Counted from the first letter of the stretch, positions 47,955-56,850 are shown. The stretch: DNA of 64,000 nucleotides from an uncultured Candidatus Saccharibacteria bacterium (GCA_938036625.1 CALHQH010000037.1:1-64000); one strand, 5' to 3'. Program-made: numbers and translations. Notes: generated by a model from the letters alone, not told the origin.

Positions 47955-48341
47955 ATGGACAGGCGAAAGAAGATTCTCTTGGTAGAAGACGACACCGCGC
48001 TGCTAGCGGTGTATCGCTCGCGGCTCGAGCTGGAGGGCTTTGCGGTGAGCGAAGTGCACAATGGTGAGGATGCGCTCTCGGCAGTGGTCGACGTTCGGCC
48101 CGATCTCATCTTGCTTGATGTGATGATCCCTAAGATCAGCGGCTTCGATGTGCTCGATATTTTGCGTAACACCCCAGACACTACCAACGTCCGCGTTATC
48201 ATGCTGACGGCGCTGAGCCAGCCCAAGGACAAAGAGCGGGCCAAGCAGCTGGGAGTGGATGACTACCTCGTCAAGTCGCAAGTGATGATTGGTGACGTAG
48301 TGGCCCGCATTAAGTATCACCTGGGCATGAGCCAAGAATAA
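47955..48341 (+). CDS. CheY-like single-domain response regulator
   Basis: A receiver domain with no output domain, 128 residues. The acidic pocket is LLVEDDTALLAVYRSRLE; the phosphorylation site is the Asp in LILLDVMIPKISGFDVLDIL; the switch Thr is in VIMLTALSQPKDKERAKQLG and the Lys in DDYLVKSQV. Such proteins relay phosphate or bind partners. No kinase is next to it; the only kinase in the window is at 57593, which has its own regulator. TACCAT ends eight bases before the ATG. Confidence 0.93.
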   Translation: MDRRKKILLVEDDTALLAVYRSRLELEGFAVSEVHNGEDALSAVVDVRPDLILLDVMIPKISGFDVLDILRNTPDTTNVRVIMLTALSQPKDKERAKQLGVDDYLVKSQVMIGDVVARIKYHLGMSQE

Positions 48342-48432
48342 CAGAGGCCAGAGGGCTGTCGAACAAAGCGTGCAGCGATCCCTTGCTTCTGAGTGATTTT
48401 TCTTCAGCATTGTTTCATGGTATTATAAAAAG

Positions 48433-49017
48433 ATGACGGAAAAATATTCGGCATCACTCCCACCACGGCAGCCTGAGTACCTCTTGACCCAGCCAATCAC
48501 GACGGACGGCACGCCAAAAGAGTGTGCAACTCATCCCGATACGCACAGTATTCCCAAGCGCGACGATGTGCCGCAGCATCTGTGGAATGTCTTGCGCAGC
48601 AGCGGTCAGCTCGACGAAGGGTGGATTGATAGAGAGATTATCGACAAGGATGGCACGGTGCTAGTGCGGATGACTAAGCTAGTCAACCGAAGCAATATCC
48701 ATCAGCTCGAGAAATGTGTACCGCTCGCGGTGCTGCAGGAGCAAAACATTGACTTCACTAATGCATACCTGCAAAGAGCCTATGGTGTGATGATGGAGGA
48801 TGGCAAGCTGCAGCCCGTTGCTGATACCACTCATACTACTCACCAGAATGACTCAACTGATGAACAAGAAACAGAAATACTGCCCACTCAAAGTGACAAT
48901 ACATATGATCATCTCGATGGGGATAGCGCTCGCCGATTAGTCGGGAGTGTGGCAGCAAAAGCGAGCGACGGAGAGGTGGATAATAGCCTACTGGTGCGGC
49001 GAGCGCTAAAACGATAA
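48433..49017 (+). CDS. Uncharacterised soluble protein, 194 aa
   Basis: Family not recognised. The N-terminal 45 residues are polar and Pro/Thr-rich. A compact region follows (VPQHLWNVLRSSGQLDEGWI, then GTVLVRMTKLVNRSNIHQLE), and the last 60 residues are acidic, Thr/Gln-rich and probably disordered. No export signal is visible. TATTAT (48421-48426) ends exactly six bases before ATG 48433, so the message should be leaderless; this also fixes the start. Transcribed alone. Confidence 0.75.
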   Translation: MTEKYSASLPPRQPEYLLTQPITTDGTPKECATHPDTHSIPKRDDVPQHLWNVLRSSGQLDEGWIDREIIDKDGTVLVRMTKLVNRSNIHQLEKCVPLAVLQEQNIDFTNAYLQRAYGVMMEDGKLQPVADTTHTTHQNDSTDEQETEILPTQSDNTYDHLDGDSARRLVGSVAAKASDGEVDNSLLVRRALKR

Positions 49018-49098
49018 AGTGGTAGACACGTCAGACAGGGAGCAATATAGGCTACCCTCAAATCTTTTGACTATATGACAACAGAGGTAGCGTGAAAG

Positions 49099-49869
49099 TT
49101 ATTGATCGTAATCCGGATCATCGGATCCATACATAGCTTCAAGCTTTGCACGTATGGCGCTTTCCTCACGCTCATGCGATGGTAGCTCAGGGCGCTGCCA
49201 GTGCCGCATCTTGTCTAAGTATTTGTCTGTCATCAGATTTTTGAGTGCAATGGTTGCGAGCTCTGTTTGCCGTTTGATGCGGCGGATTGGCTCGCGGAGG
49301 GCACGATCATCTATTTTAATACCATGCTGCAGTGCTTCGTCAGTAATAGTAATGTGCTGGTGGGTTTTGCGTACGACATCGTCGATGACCATTTCGAGCT
49401 CTGGTTCACGAAGCTGGTTGCTCATATCCTTATACCAATGCCAGTCGATGGTACAAGAATCACGACCTCGAAAATGGTTGGGTGGCTGTTTGGCAAGCTC
49501 GGCTTGTATAGTAGGATCTAGGCGGCCACAAAGCCAATCAACAGTTAACGAGGGCTTCTGGAGTATATAAAAGTCATGTCGCAGCGTATCTCCTTTGTTC
49601 AAGTTTTTCTCACTGTACGGTATACCAAGCTCGTGGTGCATGTTAAAATTCCATACACCAACGCCGTCAGGAGGGCTCATTGTTTCTGGCATGTTGCCCT
49701 TTTCTATATCGTTGTATAAGAGCTGGTGCGTGCTGGCTAGTGGGAGGATAACAAGCTTGCCAGCTATACCACCTACGTGCACTCGTATGTAGTCTTTGGC
49801 TGAGGCTTCTTTACTGTGGCTGCTTGCCTCGTCTGCAACGGTCCATTGTTGGTTTCTTTTGTCGTACAT
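49099..49869 (-). CDS. Uncharacterised soluble protein, 256 aa
   Basis: Family not recognised. It begins MYDKRNQQWTVADEASSHSK and has a central region rich in aromatic and His residues (GVGVWNFNMHHELGIPYSEK, CTIDWHWYKDMSNQLREPEL). The helical C-terminus includes REPIRRIKRQTELATIALKN and ends in an acidic tail (SDDPDYDQ). No signal peptide. The start at 49869 is chosen because a minus-strand TATAAT ends nine bases before it; longer starts overlap that promoter. The codon use is AT-rich. It lies downstream of rpmA on the same strand, separated by a terminator. Confidence 0.72.
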   Translation of the reverse strand: MYDKRNQQWTVADEASSHSKEASAKDYIRVHVGGIAGKLVILPLASTHQLLYNDIEKGNMPETMSPPDGVGVWNFNMHHELGIPYSEKNLNKGDTLRHDFYILQKPSLTVDWLCGRLDPTIQAELAKQPPNHFRGRDSCTIDWHWYKDMSNQLREPELEMVIDDVVRKTHQHITITDEALQHGIKIDDRALREPIRRIKRQTELATIALKNLMTDKYLDKMRHWQRPELPSHEREESAIRAKLEAMYGSDDPDYDQ

Positions 49870-49947
49870 AATACAGTGATTATAGGGTAATATATGACGC
49901 ATTACAAGTAGCTTGTGTAATATAGTATGAGTGACCGAGCAATAGCA

Positions 49948-49980
49948 AGAAAAGAACCGCTCTTTGTGAGCGGCTTTTTC
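49948..49980 (-). terminator. Terminator of rpmA
   Basis: On the minus strand the stem CCGCTC/GAGCGG (core 49957-49962 with 49968-49973) is preceded by AAAAAG and followed by TTCTTTTC. On the plus strand it also ends in CTTTTTC, so it could act both ways. Confidence 0.8.
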
Positions 49981-50004
49981 GCTTGCATGTGCGCTATAAA
50001 ACAC

Positions 50005-50283
50005 TTACGCTGCGCTAACGCACACCTGGGTGCGTGGCTGGGTCTTGCCAGTGAAGGTAGACTTCTTGACCTTCTTGAAGCTGACGACACCACTGTGAGC
50101 GGCGTGGATGGTGTAGTTGCGGCTCATGTATGTGCCAGGGCCGGCGATCTTCGTAGCGCCTGTCTGGCGGACGAGGACTTCACCAGCGTTGACCTGCTGG
50201 CCACCGAAGCGCTTGACGCCAAGGCGCGCCCCAGCGTTATTGTGGACGTTCTTGCTTGAGCCACCTGCTTTGACTTTTGACAT
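50005..50283 (-). CDS. rpmA: 50S ribosomal protein L27
   Basis: bL27 reaches the peptidyl-transferase centre. The protein starts MSKVKAGGSSKNVHNNAGAR and continues LGVKRFGGQQVNAGEVLVRQ, with the motif GTYMSRNYTIHAAHSGVVSF. The N-terminus is near the usual MAxKKGxGSTKNGRDS but diverged (VKAGGSSKNVHNN). There is no Firmicutes-like cleaved extension. The length of 92 is normal. AAAGGAG precedes the ATG at 50283. The usual partner rplU is not adjacent, so rpmA is a single-gene unit here. Confidence 0.96.
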   Translation of the reverse strand: MSKVKAGGSSKNVHNNAGARLGVKRFGGQQVNAGEVLVRQTGATKIAGPGTYMSRNYTIHAAHSGVVSFKKVKKSTFTGKTQPRTQVCVSAA

Positions 50284-50577
50284 ATCACTCCTTTAGCTAA
50301 TATAAACAATCTATACGATTATACGTGAGGGCGCGGGCGAAGTCAAGCGGTGTGGATTGAATAGCAGCCGTAAGAATGCCGACTGTTATAACGCGAGAGA
50401 AGAGAGCGGCAAGAGGAGTGCACAAGCGAGCAAGACATTGAGCTGTAGGCCTGACAAAAAGGGGACAAAACATAGACAGTGACGCAGTATTAACTGAGCA
50501 GAGTTGGATAGCTGGCGCTATGGTGGTATAATTAGCTATATTATAGATTGCAATAATGATATGAAAAAGGAGTGATG

Positions 50578-51246
50578 ATGGCAGGACGATATGATAAGCC
50601 CGGATCGCAGGGTGAGTGGCCGTATTCGGGCAGTGGACCGAGTGGTAGCTCGGAGACTAAGGCAGGTTTGGCGCGACTTGAGGCGCTTCGATATGTTGAT
50701 GAGAGTAATTTGCCGTCAGGGCAGGGGGAGGAAGGTGCTCGGCAGGGTGCTCCTGCGCCCACTGCAGCTGAGCTTCGAGAGAGATTAAAGGGAATTGCTG
50801 GTTCTACCAAGTCTAGCGAGTCGACAGGGCCACAAGATCGGGATCAAATACTCGCATCGCTTCATGGTAAAACAGGCACACAAGAAGCACCAGTGTCTTC
50901 TCTGGATGCAACCGAAGTACCGCCAACTGTTGCTGAGATTAATACAAAAGCGGTTGAAGTCGAGGAGAAGTGGCAGACTGAGAGGGAACTACGCGAAACA
51001 TTAGTAGCCGTTGCAAAAGCCAAGGAGCAACTAGAAGCGCTCCAGGCGGAAATGGCACGAGCAGAAGAATACAATCAAGCAATTGACCCAGGTGCTGTGC
51101 GAGAGATAGTAGGGAACGTACATAAATCTCTAGAAGGAGTCAACTCCTATTTTCTCGATAAAGCGGCAACAATTGTTGGCACTGCAGCGCATCAAGACGC
51201 AGTCGCCTTGGAAGGTATGCACAAACAATATAACGAGTTAGGGTAG
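50578..51246 (+). CDS. Uncharacterised soluble coiled-coil protein, 222 aa
   Basis: Family not recognised. The first 55 residues are Gly/Ser/Pro-rich and likely disordered (PGSQGEWPYSGSGPSGSSET). Residues about 115-165 are a strong coiled coil (ELRETLVAVAKAKEQLEALQ and AEMARAEEYNQA), followed by a helical end. No signal or membrane segment. AAAAAGGAG (50564-50572) is five bases before ATG 50578; ATG 50575 is equally possible and GTG 50572 overlaps the binding site. Followed by a good terminator. Confidence 0.75.
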   Translation: MAGRYDKPGSQGEWPYSGSGPSGSSETKAGLARLEALRYVDESNLPSGQGEEGARQGAPAPTAAELRERLKGIAGSTKSSESTGPQDRDQILASLHGKTGTQEAPVSSLDATEVPPTVAEINTKAVEVEEKWQTERELRETLVAVAKAKEQLEALQAEMARAEEYNQAIDPGAVREIVGNVHKSLEGVNSYFLDKAATIVGTAAHQDAVALEGMHKQYNELG

Positions 51247-51267
51247 TAGCTCTAATCTTCGCCCACA

Positions 51268-51300
51268 AAGGTCTCAGCGGATATAGCCGAGACCTTTTAT
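51268..51300 (+). terminator. Terminator of the coiled-coil protein gene
   Basis: Stem AAGGTCTC with GAGACCTT (51268-51275 with 51289-51296), followed by TTATTTTAG. Confidence 0.85.
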
Positions 51301-51311
51301 TTTAGTGAATA

Positions 51312-52520
51312 TTATTTTACTTCCACCACCAACAACTCCCGCGCTACTACCTGATTCTCGCGGTAATAACAGAGGTCGGTGGGGCGGACGTGCTGAAGTA
51401 GGCGGCGCCGGTAGCCCAGGTGCTCGAGCTGGGTGATGAGCGGCAGGTGAGTAAACTGCCCGTCGCTGCCGCGCCAAGCGGGCACCGCAATAACCAGTGG
51501 TGTGCCAGGGCTCAGCTGGGGACGAAGATTAGTGAGAAAATGGCTGATGATATGGTTGCAGGTGGTACGCACAGCGCTAAGCTTGGCAGGAGCGGGTGGG
51601 GCAGAGAAGGGCTGACCAAGGTATGTCTCACAGACAACGGCGCTGAGCCGCTGGGCGTCTGCCCACTGATGAGTAGTGGCATCAGCCTGAGTAACGTCCT
51701 GCACCGCGCCAGGAGTAGCCGCGGCAGAGCGGCGCTGCAGCCAGGCGAGGTTCTCATTGGTGTAGCTGACCATCTTGGGGTTGAGGTCGCTGCCGCACAC
51801 ATCGTAGCCCAGGAGGAGCGCCTCTTGCAAGACAGTGCCAGTGCCGCAGAAGGGGTCGAGCAGCACGGGGCGCGGCGCTGAGTGCTCGGTCGTAGGTGAA
51901 GGCTGCACTAGTGGCCCAGCCATATTAACCATCATGCGGGCGAGCTTGGGTGGCAGCATACCGACGAAGGCATCGGTGCGCGGGCGGGCTTGGTCGCGTG
52001 CGGCCAGGGCAGAAATGTTTTGCGCGCCAACACTCTCCGCCACAATAACGCGCCCATCCTGGGCTCGCACTACTAGCAGCTCGATATGATGCGGTGAGCG
52101 ACCAAGCTTGTTGTGGTGGCTGGTGGCGGTGTTGAGTGCCGGAGCGGCGTTGGGGATGAGGCGTAGGCTCGTGCCAGAAGCGCGCAGCTTTGCCTTGAGA
52201 ATAAGGCCAGTCTTTTGCACCTCGCGGGCGGTGGCAGAGAAGCCATAGGCACTGATGCCAAGCGTAATCTTGTGCGACGCGCCCTGCCACTGCGCGCTAT
52301 AGTGGCGGACAATCTGCCGACTCACCGCCAGCCAGTTACCGCGCAGCTCTAACACCACCCGGCCCGCCTTTTGGCTGCCACCCAGACGCTCAAAGGCGAA
52401 ATTATCAGAGGTAATAGTAGCGGCCTGCGCTCCAAACCAACGCACCGCCGCCCCGCCATACAAACACTCCAGCTCCGCCACGCCGAGGGCCGGCTGCCGG
52501 CCAAGAATTGCAATATACAT
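51312..52520 (-). CDS. Trm11-like SAM-dependent methyltransferase with altered motif IV
   Basis: The N-terminal half resembles the THUMP-containing region of Trm11-type RNA guanosine N2-methyltransferases (YIAILGRQPALGVAELECLY; GISAYGFSATAREVQKTGLI). The Rossmann domain follows: motif I LLDPFCGTGTVLQEALLLGY, then DVCGSDLNPKMVSYTNENL. The catalytic (D/N)PPY motif IV expected near residue 310 is replaced by VVCETYLGQPFSAPP, so activity or target may differ. The start at 52520 is set by a minus-strand TATACT ending six bases before the ATG; the longer start at 52586 would lie upstream of that promoter. The gene is divergent from 52615. Confidence 0.82.
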   Translation of the reverse strand: MYIAILGRQPALGVAELECLYGGAAVRWFGAQAATITSDNFAFERLGGSQKAGRVVLELRGNWLAVSRQIVRHYSAQWQGASHKITLGISAYGFSATAREVQKTGLILKAKLRASGTSLRLIPNAAPALNTATSHHNKLGRSPHHIELLVVRAQDGRVIVAESVGAQNISALAARDQARPRTDAFVGMLPPKLARMMVNMAGPLVQPSPTTEHSAPRPVLLDPFCGTGTVLQEALLLGYDVCGSDLNPKMVSYTNENLAWLQRRSAAATPGAVQDVTQADATTHQWADAQRLSAVVCETYLGQPFSAPPAPAKLSAVRTTCNHIISHFLTNLRPQLSPGTPLVIAVPAWRGSDGQFTHLPLITQLEHLGYRRRLLQHVRPTDLCYYRENQVVARELLVVEVK

Positions 52521-52579
52521 ATGCCTAGTATAGCGCAAAAGTGGGTAAGAATGGAGGGAATAAGCAACCGGCCCGAGAA

Positions 52580-52608
52580 TTGACAAGAGCGACCAGGAGG
52601 CATATCAT
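52580..52608 (+). promoter_or_regulatory. Sigma70-type promoter giving a leaderless mRNA
   Basis: TTGACA (52580-52585), 17 bases, TATCAT (52603-52608), then exactly six bases to ATG 52615. AGGAGG inside the spacer lies upstream of the predicted transcription start and therefore cannot act as a ribosome binding site. Confidence 0.7.
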
Positions 52609-52614
52609 ACGCCT

Positions 52615-53163
52615 ATGACATCATATTACACAATAGCCCGCCTTCTCACCTATGATGACAGGCGTTTTGTCGGTATGGGGTGGGAGATTGATTGGCCATG
52701 GATTCATCAACCTGACAACCCGAAGAGTCCCTACCTGTCATTTGGTGATGCACGCTGCCCGTGGGCGATTGAGGTTGGTGTCTGTATCGCACCGCGCGAT
52801 AAGTCAGTCCGTGAGAAGATGGACATCTCCCCTAATCAGGATGTTGGCGTGGGCACGACCGAGCCAGGGCGCTATATCCTCACGGTGTGTTCTCAGTCAT
52901 TTTTGGATGATCCTGCTGGTGCAGAGTATTTTGATGGCGACCCAGTTAAACCACTAGTCATGCCCCAGCTTGACTTCGTCGAGATAGCGGAGTTTGTCGA
53001 GGCGAAGCTTGCAGCATACCGGCATGTCCCAACGGTCGATGACCCATTCGGAACCGACAGAGAATTCTATGAAGCGACGAAAGACTGGCTGTACGACACC
53101 GAGTACGACGAGTGGACGGCTTATGAGGCGACGATTGCGTGCCCGGCGAGTATGCTGGAGTAG
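52615..53163 (+). CDS. Uncharacterised soluble protein, 182 aa
   Basis: Family not recognised. The sequence MTSYYTIARLLTYDDRRFVG followed by MGWEIDWPWIHQPDNPKSPY suggests a beta-rich fold with many aromatic residues. Other motifs are DARCPWAIEVGVCIAPRDKS and the acidic, Trp/Tyr-rich end KDWLYDTEYDEWTAYEATIA. No membrane segment or signal. The message should be leaderless from the promoter at 52580. The flippase-like gene follows 36 bases downstream with its own -10. Confidence 0.75.
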   Translation: MTSYYTIARLLTYDDRRFVGMGWEIDWPWIHQPDNPKSPYLSFGDARCPWAIEVGVCIAPRDKSVREKMDISPNQDVGVGTTEPGRYILTVCSQSFLDDPAGAEYFDGDPVKPLVMPQLDFVEIAEFVEAKLAAYRHVPTVDDPFGTDREFYEATKDWLYDTEYDEWTAYEATIACPASMLE

Positions 53164-53198
53164 CTGCAATCCGCTTCGTGGTATAATATACCCTAGCT

Positions 53199-54272
53199 AT
53201 GCAGAAATATATGAAAAAAATGAAACAGCTGTCCTTCCGCACCTGGCTGAGTATTATGACGTTTGTGCTGATCGCCTTGATTCTATTCTTGTCGCGGCAC
53301 GAGCTTCTCCAGGCGTGGCACTTGCTACAGCAGGTCAATATATGGGTGTTGATTGCCGTCTTCCCGGTGGCGGCGCTGGGGTACTTGGCAGCGGGTGAGA
53401 TGATCTTCTCATATCTGCGGCAAAAGGGCTTCGTGCGCGATGTGAGCCCCTTTGCGTTGATGCGCTTGTCGCTGGAGCTGAACTTCGTCAACCATGCCTT
53501 TCCCAGTGGCGGCCTGAGCGGTATATCATACGCCAACTGGCGCCTGCGCAAATACGGCGTCTCGACGGGGCGGGCGACGATGGCCCAGATGGTGCGCTAT
53601 GTCATGGGCTTTGTGGCGGTAGTATTGTTCTTGGCGGTAGCAGTGGTGATAGTGACGATCGATAGCGGCGTGAACCGCTGGATTATCTTGATGAGTGGGG
53701 GGCTGGTATTTTGCTTGACGATGATCACGCTACTGGGAGTATATTTGCTGACGAGCCAGCAGCGGCTCCACAAGGCAGCGCATCAGGTCACGCTGACAAT
53801 CAACGGCCTAGCGCGGCGCATCCTGCGGCGCACAAAGCCAGTGATGGACGAAGCTGCGGTGCGGCGCTACTGCGACGACCTTCATACTGACTTCCTCGAG
53901 CTGCGGCGCGACAAGAAGCTGCTGTGGCAGCCCTTTGTCTGGAGTATTATCTTTACGATTATGGAAATCTTACCCTTCTGGATGACCTTCCAATCGCTGG
54001 GGGTATCGGTCAATCCAGCATCGATCCTGATCGCCTATGGCGTGGCTACAACAATGGCGGTGGTGGTCGCTACCCCTGGTGGAGCTGGTGCATATGAGGC
54101 GGTCATGGTGGGGATCTTGGCACTCTCGGGTGTGAGTCAGGGCCAAGCCATCGCTGGGACGATGCTCTACCGCGTGATTGCCATCGTGACTACACTGGTG
54201 TTTGGCTATGCATTTTACCAACTAACCATCATGCGCTATGGACGCGACAAACCTCCCACCGCTGAGCGTTAG
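53199..54272 (+). CDS. Flippase-like integral membrane protein (UPF0104 / LPG synthase TM family)
   Basis: A polytopic protein with about eight membrane segments. The family signature is at the end: VVVATPGGAGAYEAVMVGIL and AIAGTMLYRVIAIVTTLVFG, with FVNHAFPSGGLSGISYANWR in the first half. This PF03706-like domain occurs in MprF and AglD and is thought to flip lipid-linked molecules. The catalytic MprF domain is not present. Two starts (53199 and 53211) are possible; TATAAT ends 11 bases before the first. The end overlaps xseA by 35 bases, so the two are transcribed together. Substrate unknown. Confidence 0.88.
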   Translation: MQKYMKKMKQLSFRTWLSIMTFVLIALILFLSRHELLQAWHLLQQVNIWVLIAVFPVAALGYLAAGEMIFSYLRQKGFVRDVSPFALMRLSLELNFVNHAFPSGGLSGISYANWRLRKYGVSTGRATMAQMVRYVMGFVAVVLFLAVAVVIVTIDSGVNRWIILMSGGLVFCLTMITLLGVYLLTSQQRLHKAAHQVTLTINGLARRILRRTKPVMDEAAVRRYCDDLHTDFLELRRDKKLLWQPFVWSIIFTIMEILPFWMTFQSLGVSVNPASILIAYGVATTMAVVVATPGGAGAYEAVMVGILALSGVSQGQAIAGTMLYRVIAIVTTLVFGYAFYQLTIMRYGRDKPPTAER

Positions 54273-55356
54273 CGATTTCCTCACCTGTGCGAGCGAGGTG
54301 TTGGAGGGGGCGTTTCCGGTACTGACGGTCGAGGGCGAGGTAGCCAGTATGGCGGTGCGCCAGGGGAAGTTTGTCTTTTTTGACCTCAAGGACGAGACAG
54401 GCAGCGTGAGCTGCTTTATGATGGTGTGGCAGCTCCGGGTGGCGCTCGAGGATGGCATGCAGGTAGCAGTGCAAGCCGTGCCCAAGCTCACGGCGCGCGG
54501 CAAATTCAGCCTGACCGTGCAGCAGGTGCGACCAGTCGGGCAGGGGAGCATTAAGAAAAACTTCGAGCTGCTGCGCCAGCGCCTTGGCGCGGAGGGGCTC
54601 TTTGCTCCAGAGCGCAAGCGACCAGTACCCGAGTGGCCCGAGCACATTGCTGTGGTGAGCAGCCCCCAGGCAGCGGGGTATGCCGACTTTATGACCATCA
54701 TTGGCCAGCGCTGGGGCGGCATGCAGGTCGATGTCTATGCAGTGCCAGTCCAGGGTGCTGGCGCGGCCGACCGGATCATCCGCGCCATTGAGCGCTGCAA
54801 CCGCCAGGCAACCGTGCCGCAGGTGCTGGCGATTGTGCGCGGTGGTGGCAGCGCCGATGATTTGCAAGTCTTTAACGACGAAGCGCTGGTGCGGGCGATC
54901 GCTGCAAGCCGCGTGCCAACGGTGGTCGGGGTGGGGCACGACACCGATGAGACGTTGGCCGACCTCGCCGCTGACGTTCGGGCTGTGACGCCAACCAACG
55001 CTGCTCAGCTCATCACACCTGATGCCATGGCAGTGCAAGCGCGACTAGCCGAACAGTTACAGGCAATGAAGCGAACGATTATTGCCACAGCAGATGATGA
55101 GCTAGTATCGGTGCAGCATCAACTGGCCGAAGCTCGGGCAAGGCTAGCCAGGCGGCAGCAGGCACTTGAGCAGCAATGCGCAGCGCTGCAGGCCCGGCTC
55201 CGGCTGTATAACCCCACAGCGACCTTGGCGCGTGGCTATGCCCTGGTGCGCGGCCAAGCCGCCGTCGGCCAGGCGATCACCATCGAGCGATATAGCGATA
55301 TGATAACAGCGGAGGTAACCCATGTCGAACGCAAAACAACCACCAAAATCAGCTAA
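54238..55356 (+). CDS. xseA: Exodeoxyribonuclease VII large subunit
   Basis: XseA with XseB degrades single-stranded DNA. The N-terminal OB fold is seen (LTVEGEVASMAVRQGKFVFF, DLKDETGSVSCFMMVWQLRV). The catalytic domain follows: HIAVVSSPQAAGYADFM, VLAIVRGGGSADDLQVFNDE, VPTVVGVGHDTDETLADLAA and AVTPTNAAQLITPD. The coiled-coil arm is short, making 372 residues against about 450 in E. coli. The end carries NPTATLARGYALVRGQAAVG. It overlaps the flippase gene by 35 bases and xseB by 35 bases, a very compact operon. Confidence 0.95.
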   Translation: MDATNLPPLSVSDFLTCASEVLEGAFPVLTVEGEVASMAVRQGKFVFFDLKDETGSVSCFMMVWQLRVALEDGMQVAVQAVPKLTARGKFSLTVQQVRPVGQGSIKKNFELLRQRLGAEGLFAPERKRPVPEWPEHIAVVSSPQAAGYADFMTIIGQRWGGMQVDVYAVPVQGAGAADRIIRAIERCNRQATVPQVLAIVRGGGSADDLQVFNDEALVRAIAASRVPTVVGVGHDTDETLADLAADVRAVTPTNAAQLITPDAMAVQARLAEQLQAMKRTIIATADDELVSVQHQLAEARARLARRQQALEQQCAALQARLRLYNPTATLARGYALVRGQAAVGQAITIERYSDMITAEVTHVERKTTTKIS

Positions 55357-55738
55357 AACAACCACCACGCCCAATGCCAGCACTCGGCGCACGTCATCAG
55401 CTACTCGAGCCAAGCGCACCACCCTCAGCGATGACGACCAGCTGGCGATGGCCCTCGCAGCAGAGGGAATCACGCCGGATTATAGTCAGACCAGCAGTGT
55501 ATCGGCCGCCTCATCAGCGCCGCAGCCTGACCAGCAGAGCAACGCAGATAACCCTTCACTGCGTGAGCAAATGGAGCAGTTGGAAGAAATCTTGGCGTGG
55601 TTTGACAGTGATGAGTTTGAGCTCGAGGCGGCGGTAGAACGCTACCAACAGGCTGCACGCGTTGCCGAGCAGATCGACCAACGCTTGACAGAGATCAAAA
55701 ACAAAGTAACCATCATCACAGAGGACGCAGCCGCCTGA
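55322..55738 (+). CDS. xseB: Exodeoxyribonuclease VII small subunit with long N-terminal extension
   Basis: The last 60 residues form the XseB helical hairpin (REQMEQLEEILAWFDSDEFE and LEAAVERYQQAARVAEQIDQ). They are preceded by an extension of about 75 residues rich in Thr, Ser, Lys and Ala (PKSAKTTTTPNASTRRTSSA) that normal 80-residue XseB lacks. A shorter internal start is not ruled out, but the ATG at 55322 overlaps the xseA end in a way typical of coupling. The stop overlaps the next ATG by one base (TGATG). Confidence 0.88.
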   Translation: MSNAKQPPKSAKTTTTPNASTRRTSSATRAKRTTLSDDDQLAMALAAEGITPDYSQTSSVSAASSAPQPDQQSNADNPSLREQMEQLEEILAWFDSDEFELEAAVERYQQAARVAEQIDQRLTEIKNKVTIITEDAAA

Positions 55739-56247
55739 TGATGTGGTGGGCACTCCTCGTCATCATCCTGCTGTTTTGCGTGACGGCGCTGACGGGCGCG
55801 CCCTATGTGCCATCGCACCACCGCGATGTGCAGCAGGCGCTGACCAAGCTCTATAGCCTCGGGCCGGAGGATTGCTTAGTGGATATGGGCTCGGGCGATG
55901 GCGTTGTCTTAAAGATTGCTCGCCAGCAAGGGGCTTGGGCCTTTGGCGTGGAGCTCAACCCACTCCTCGTCCTGCTCTCGCGCTGGCGTTTGCGTGGCGA
56001 TGCCAAGGCTATGGTAGTGTGCGGCAATCTCTATCGCACGAACTTTCCCGCTGGCACTACAGTCATTTACACTTTTGGTGACTCGCGCGACATCGCTCGG
56101 ATGGCTGCCCATGTGCAGCAGCAAGCCACCCACCTCGGCACAGACCTATGGTTCATCTCCTACGCCTTTGCCGTGCCTGGCTGGACACCAGTGCGCGAGC
56201 AAGGTGCGCACAAGCTGTACCGGGTGCGAGCAGAGCGCGATACATAA
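55738..56247 (+). CDS. Membrane-anchored SAM-dependent methyltransferase
   Basis: An N-terminal hydrophobic helix (WWALLVIILLFCVTALTG) is followed by GAPYVPSHHRDVQQALTKLY, the P-[YF]-VP[TS] motif seen in small membrane-linked methyltransferases related to the ATPSCKMT/FAM173 lysine methyltransferases. SAM motif I is CLVDMGSGDGVVLKIARQQG, with the acidic residue of motif II in FGVELNPLLVLLSRWR. The target is unknown; a lysine in a membrane protein is a possibility from the family. Coupled to xseB by overlapping stop and start. Convergent with the next gene, six bases apart. Confidence 0.82.
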   Translation: MMWWALLVIILLFCVTALTGAPYVPSHHRDVQQALTKLYSLGPEDCLVDMGSGDGVVLKIARQQGAWAFGVELNPLLVLLSRWRLRGDAKAMVVCGNLYRTNFPAGTTVIYTFGDSRDIARMAAHVQQQATHLGTDLWFISYAFAVPGWTPVREQGAHKLYRVRAERDT

Positions 56248-56253
56248 GCTCTG

Positions 56254-56799
56254 CTAGTCCTCGCTTGATGGATGTATCACAGGTAGCCACAGGGTGCTGG
56301 CTGGCTTGAGTGAGTCGATCATCGTAGTAATATCTGCTTGCTCAATACGGCGAGGAAAGTACAGCTCGAGATAGGTGGTGCCTCGATTAAGCTCAACATG
56401 AGTGGTGAGCATCTCGTCGGCATGGTGATAGCATAAGCGGTAGGTTTGCTTGTGCGGCGTCTCGACCCAGCGACAAGAGGCTATGCGAGGATCTTTGGTG
56501 AGGCCGCCACCTGCCGATGCATGCTGGCCTGGCCACTGCGTAATACCATAGTACCAGCCATCTTTTGCCCGGAAGTTCTGCGTCGTGCGAATAAATGTAC
56601 CATTATTGCGCTCGTCCTTGATAAGGCGCCGCTGGGCAAGCGTCCCGCTGGCTGGCAGATAGGACGGCTCGAAGTGGGTGAAGTCGATTCGCGTCGCTCG
56701 CCAGTGATACACCCCATAGCCAAGTATGCCCAAGAGGAGCACAGCGATGATGGCAAGGCTAATACTGCGTGGTGTTGTGGGGAGACGGAGCTGCTTCAT
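56254..56799 (-). CDS. Uncharacterised membrane-anchored exported protein, 181 aa
   Basis: The start at 56799 gives MKQLRLPTTPRSISLAIIAV, a basic N-terminus and one transmembrane helix (ISLAIIAVLLLGILGYGVYH). The outer domain is beta-rich (FIRTTQNFRAKDGWYYGITQ, YLELYFPRRIEQADITTMID), with two cysteines (IASCRWVETP and YRLCYHHADE) likely disulfide-linked. Family not recognised. The ending DITTMIDSLKP is similar in style to the end of its divergent neighbour (ALIKTIKFNE), so both may be PsbP-like exported proteins; this is tentative. A longer start at 56835 is possible. Confidence 0.75.
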   Translation of the reverse strand: MKQLRLPTTPRSISLAIIAVLLLGILGYGVYHWRATRIDFTHFEPSYLPASGTLAQRRLIKDERNNGTFIRTTQNFRAKDGWYYGITQWPGQHASAGGGLTKDPRIASCRWVETPHKQTYRLCYHHADEMLTTHVELNRGTTYLELYFPRRIEQADITTMIDSLKPASTLWLPVIHPSSED

Positions 56800-56850
56800 A
56801 TATTTATGAATAGCACATAGTGCCAATAATGGCAAATCCTTATCCCGCTC

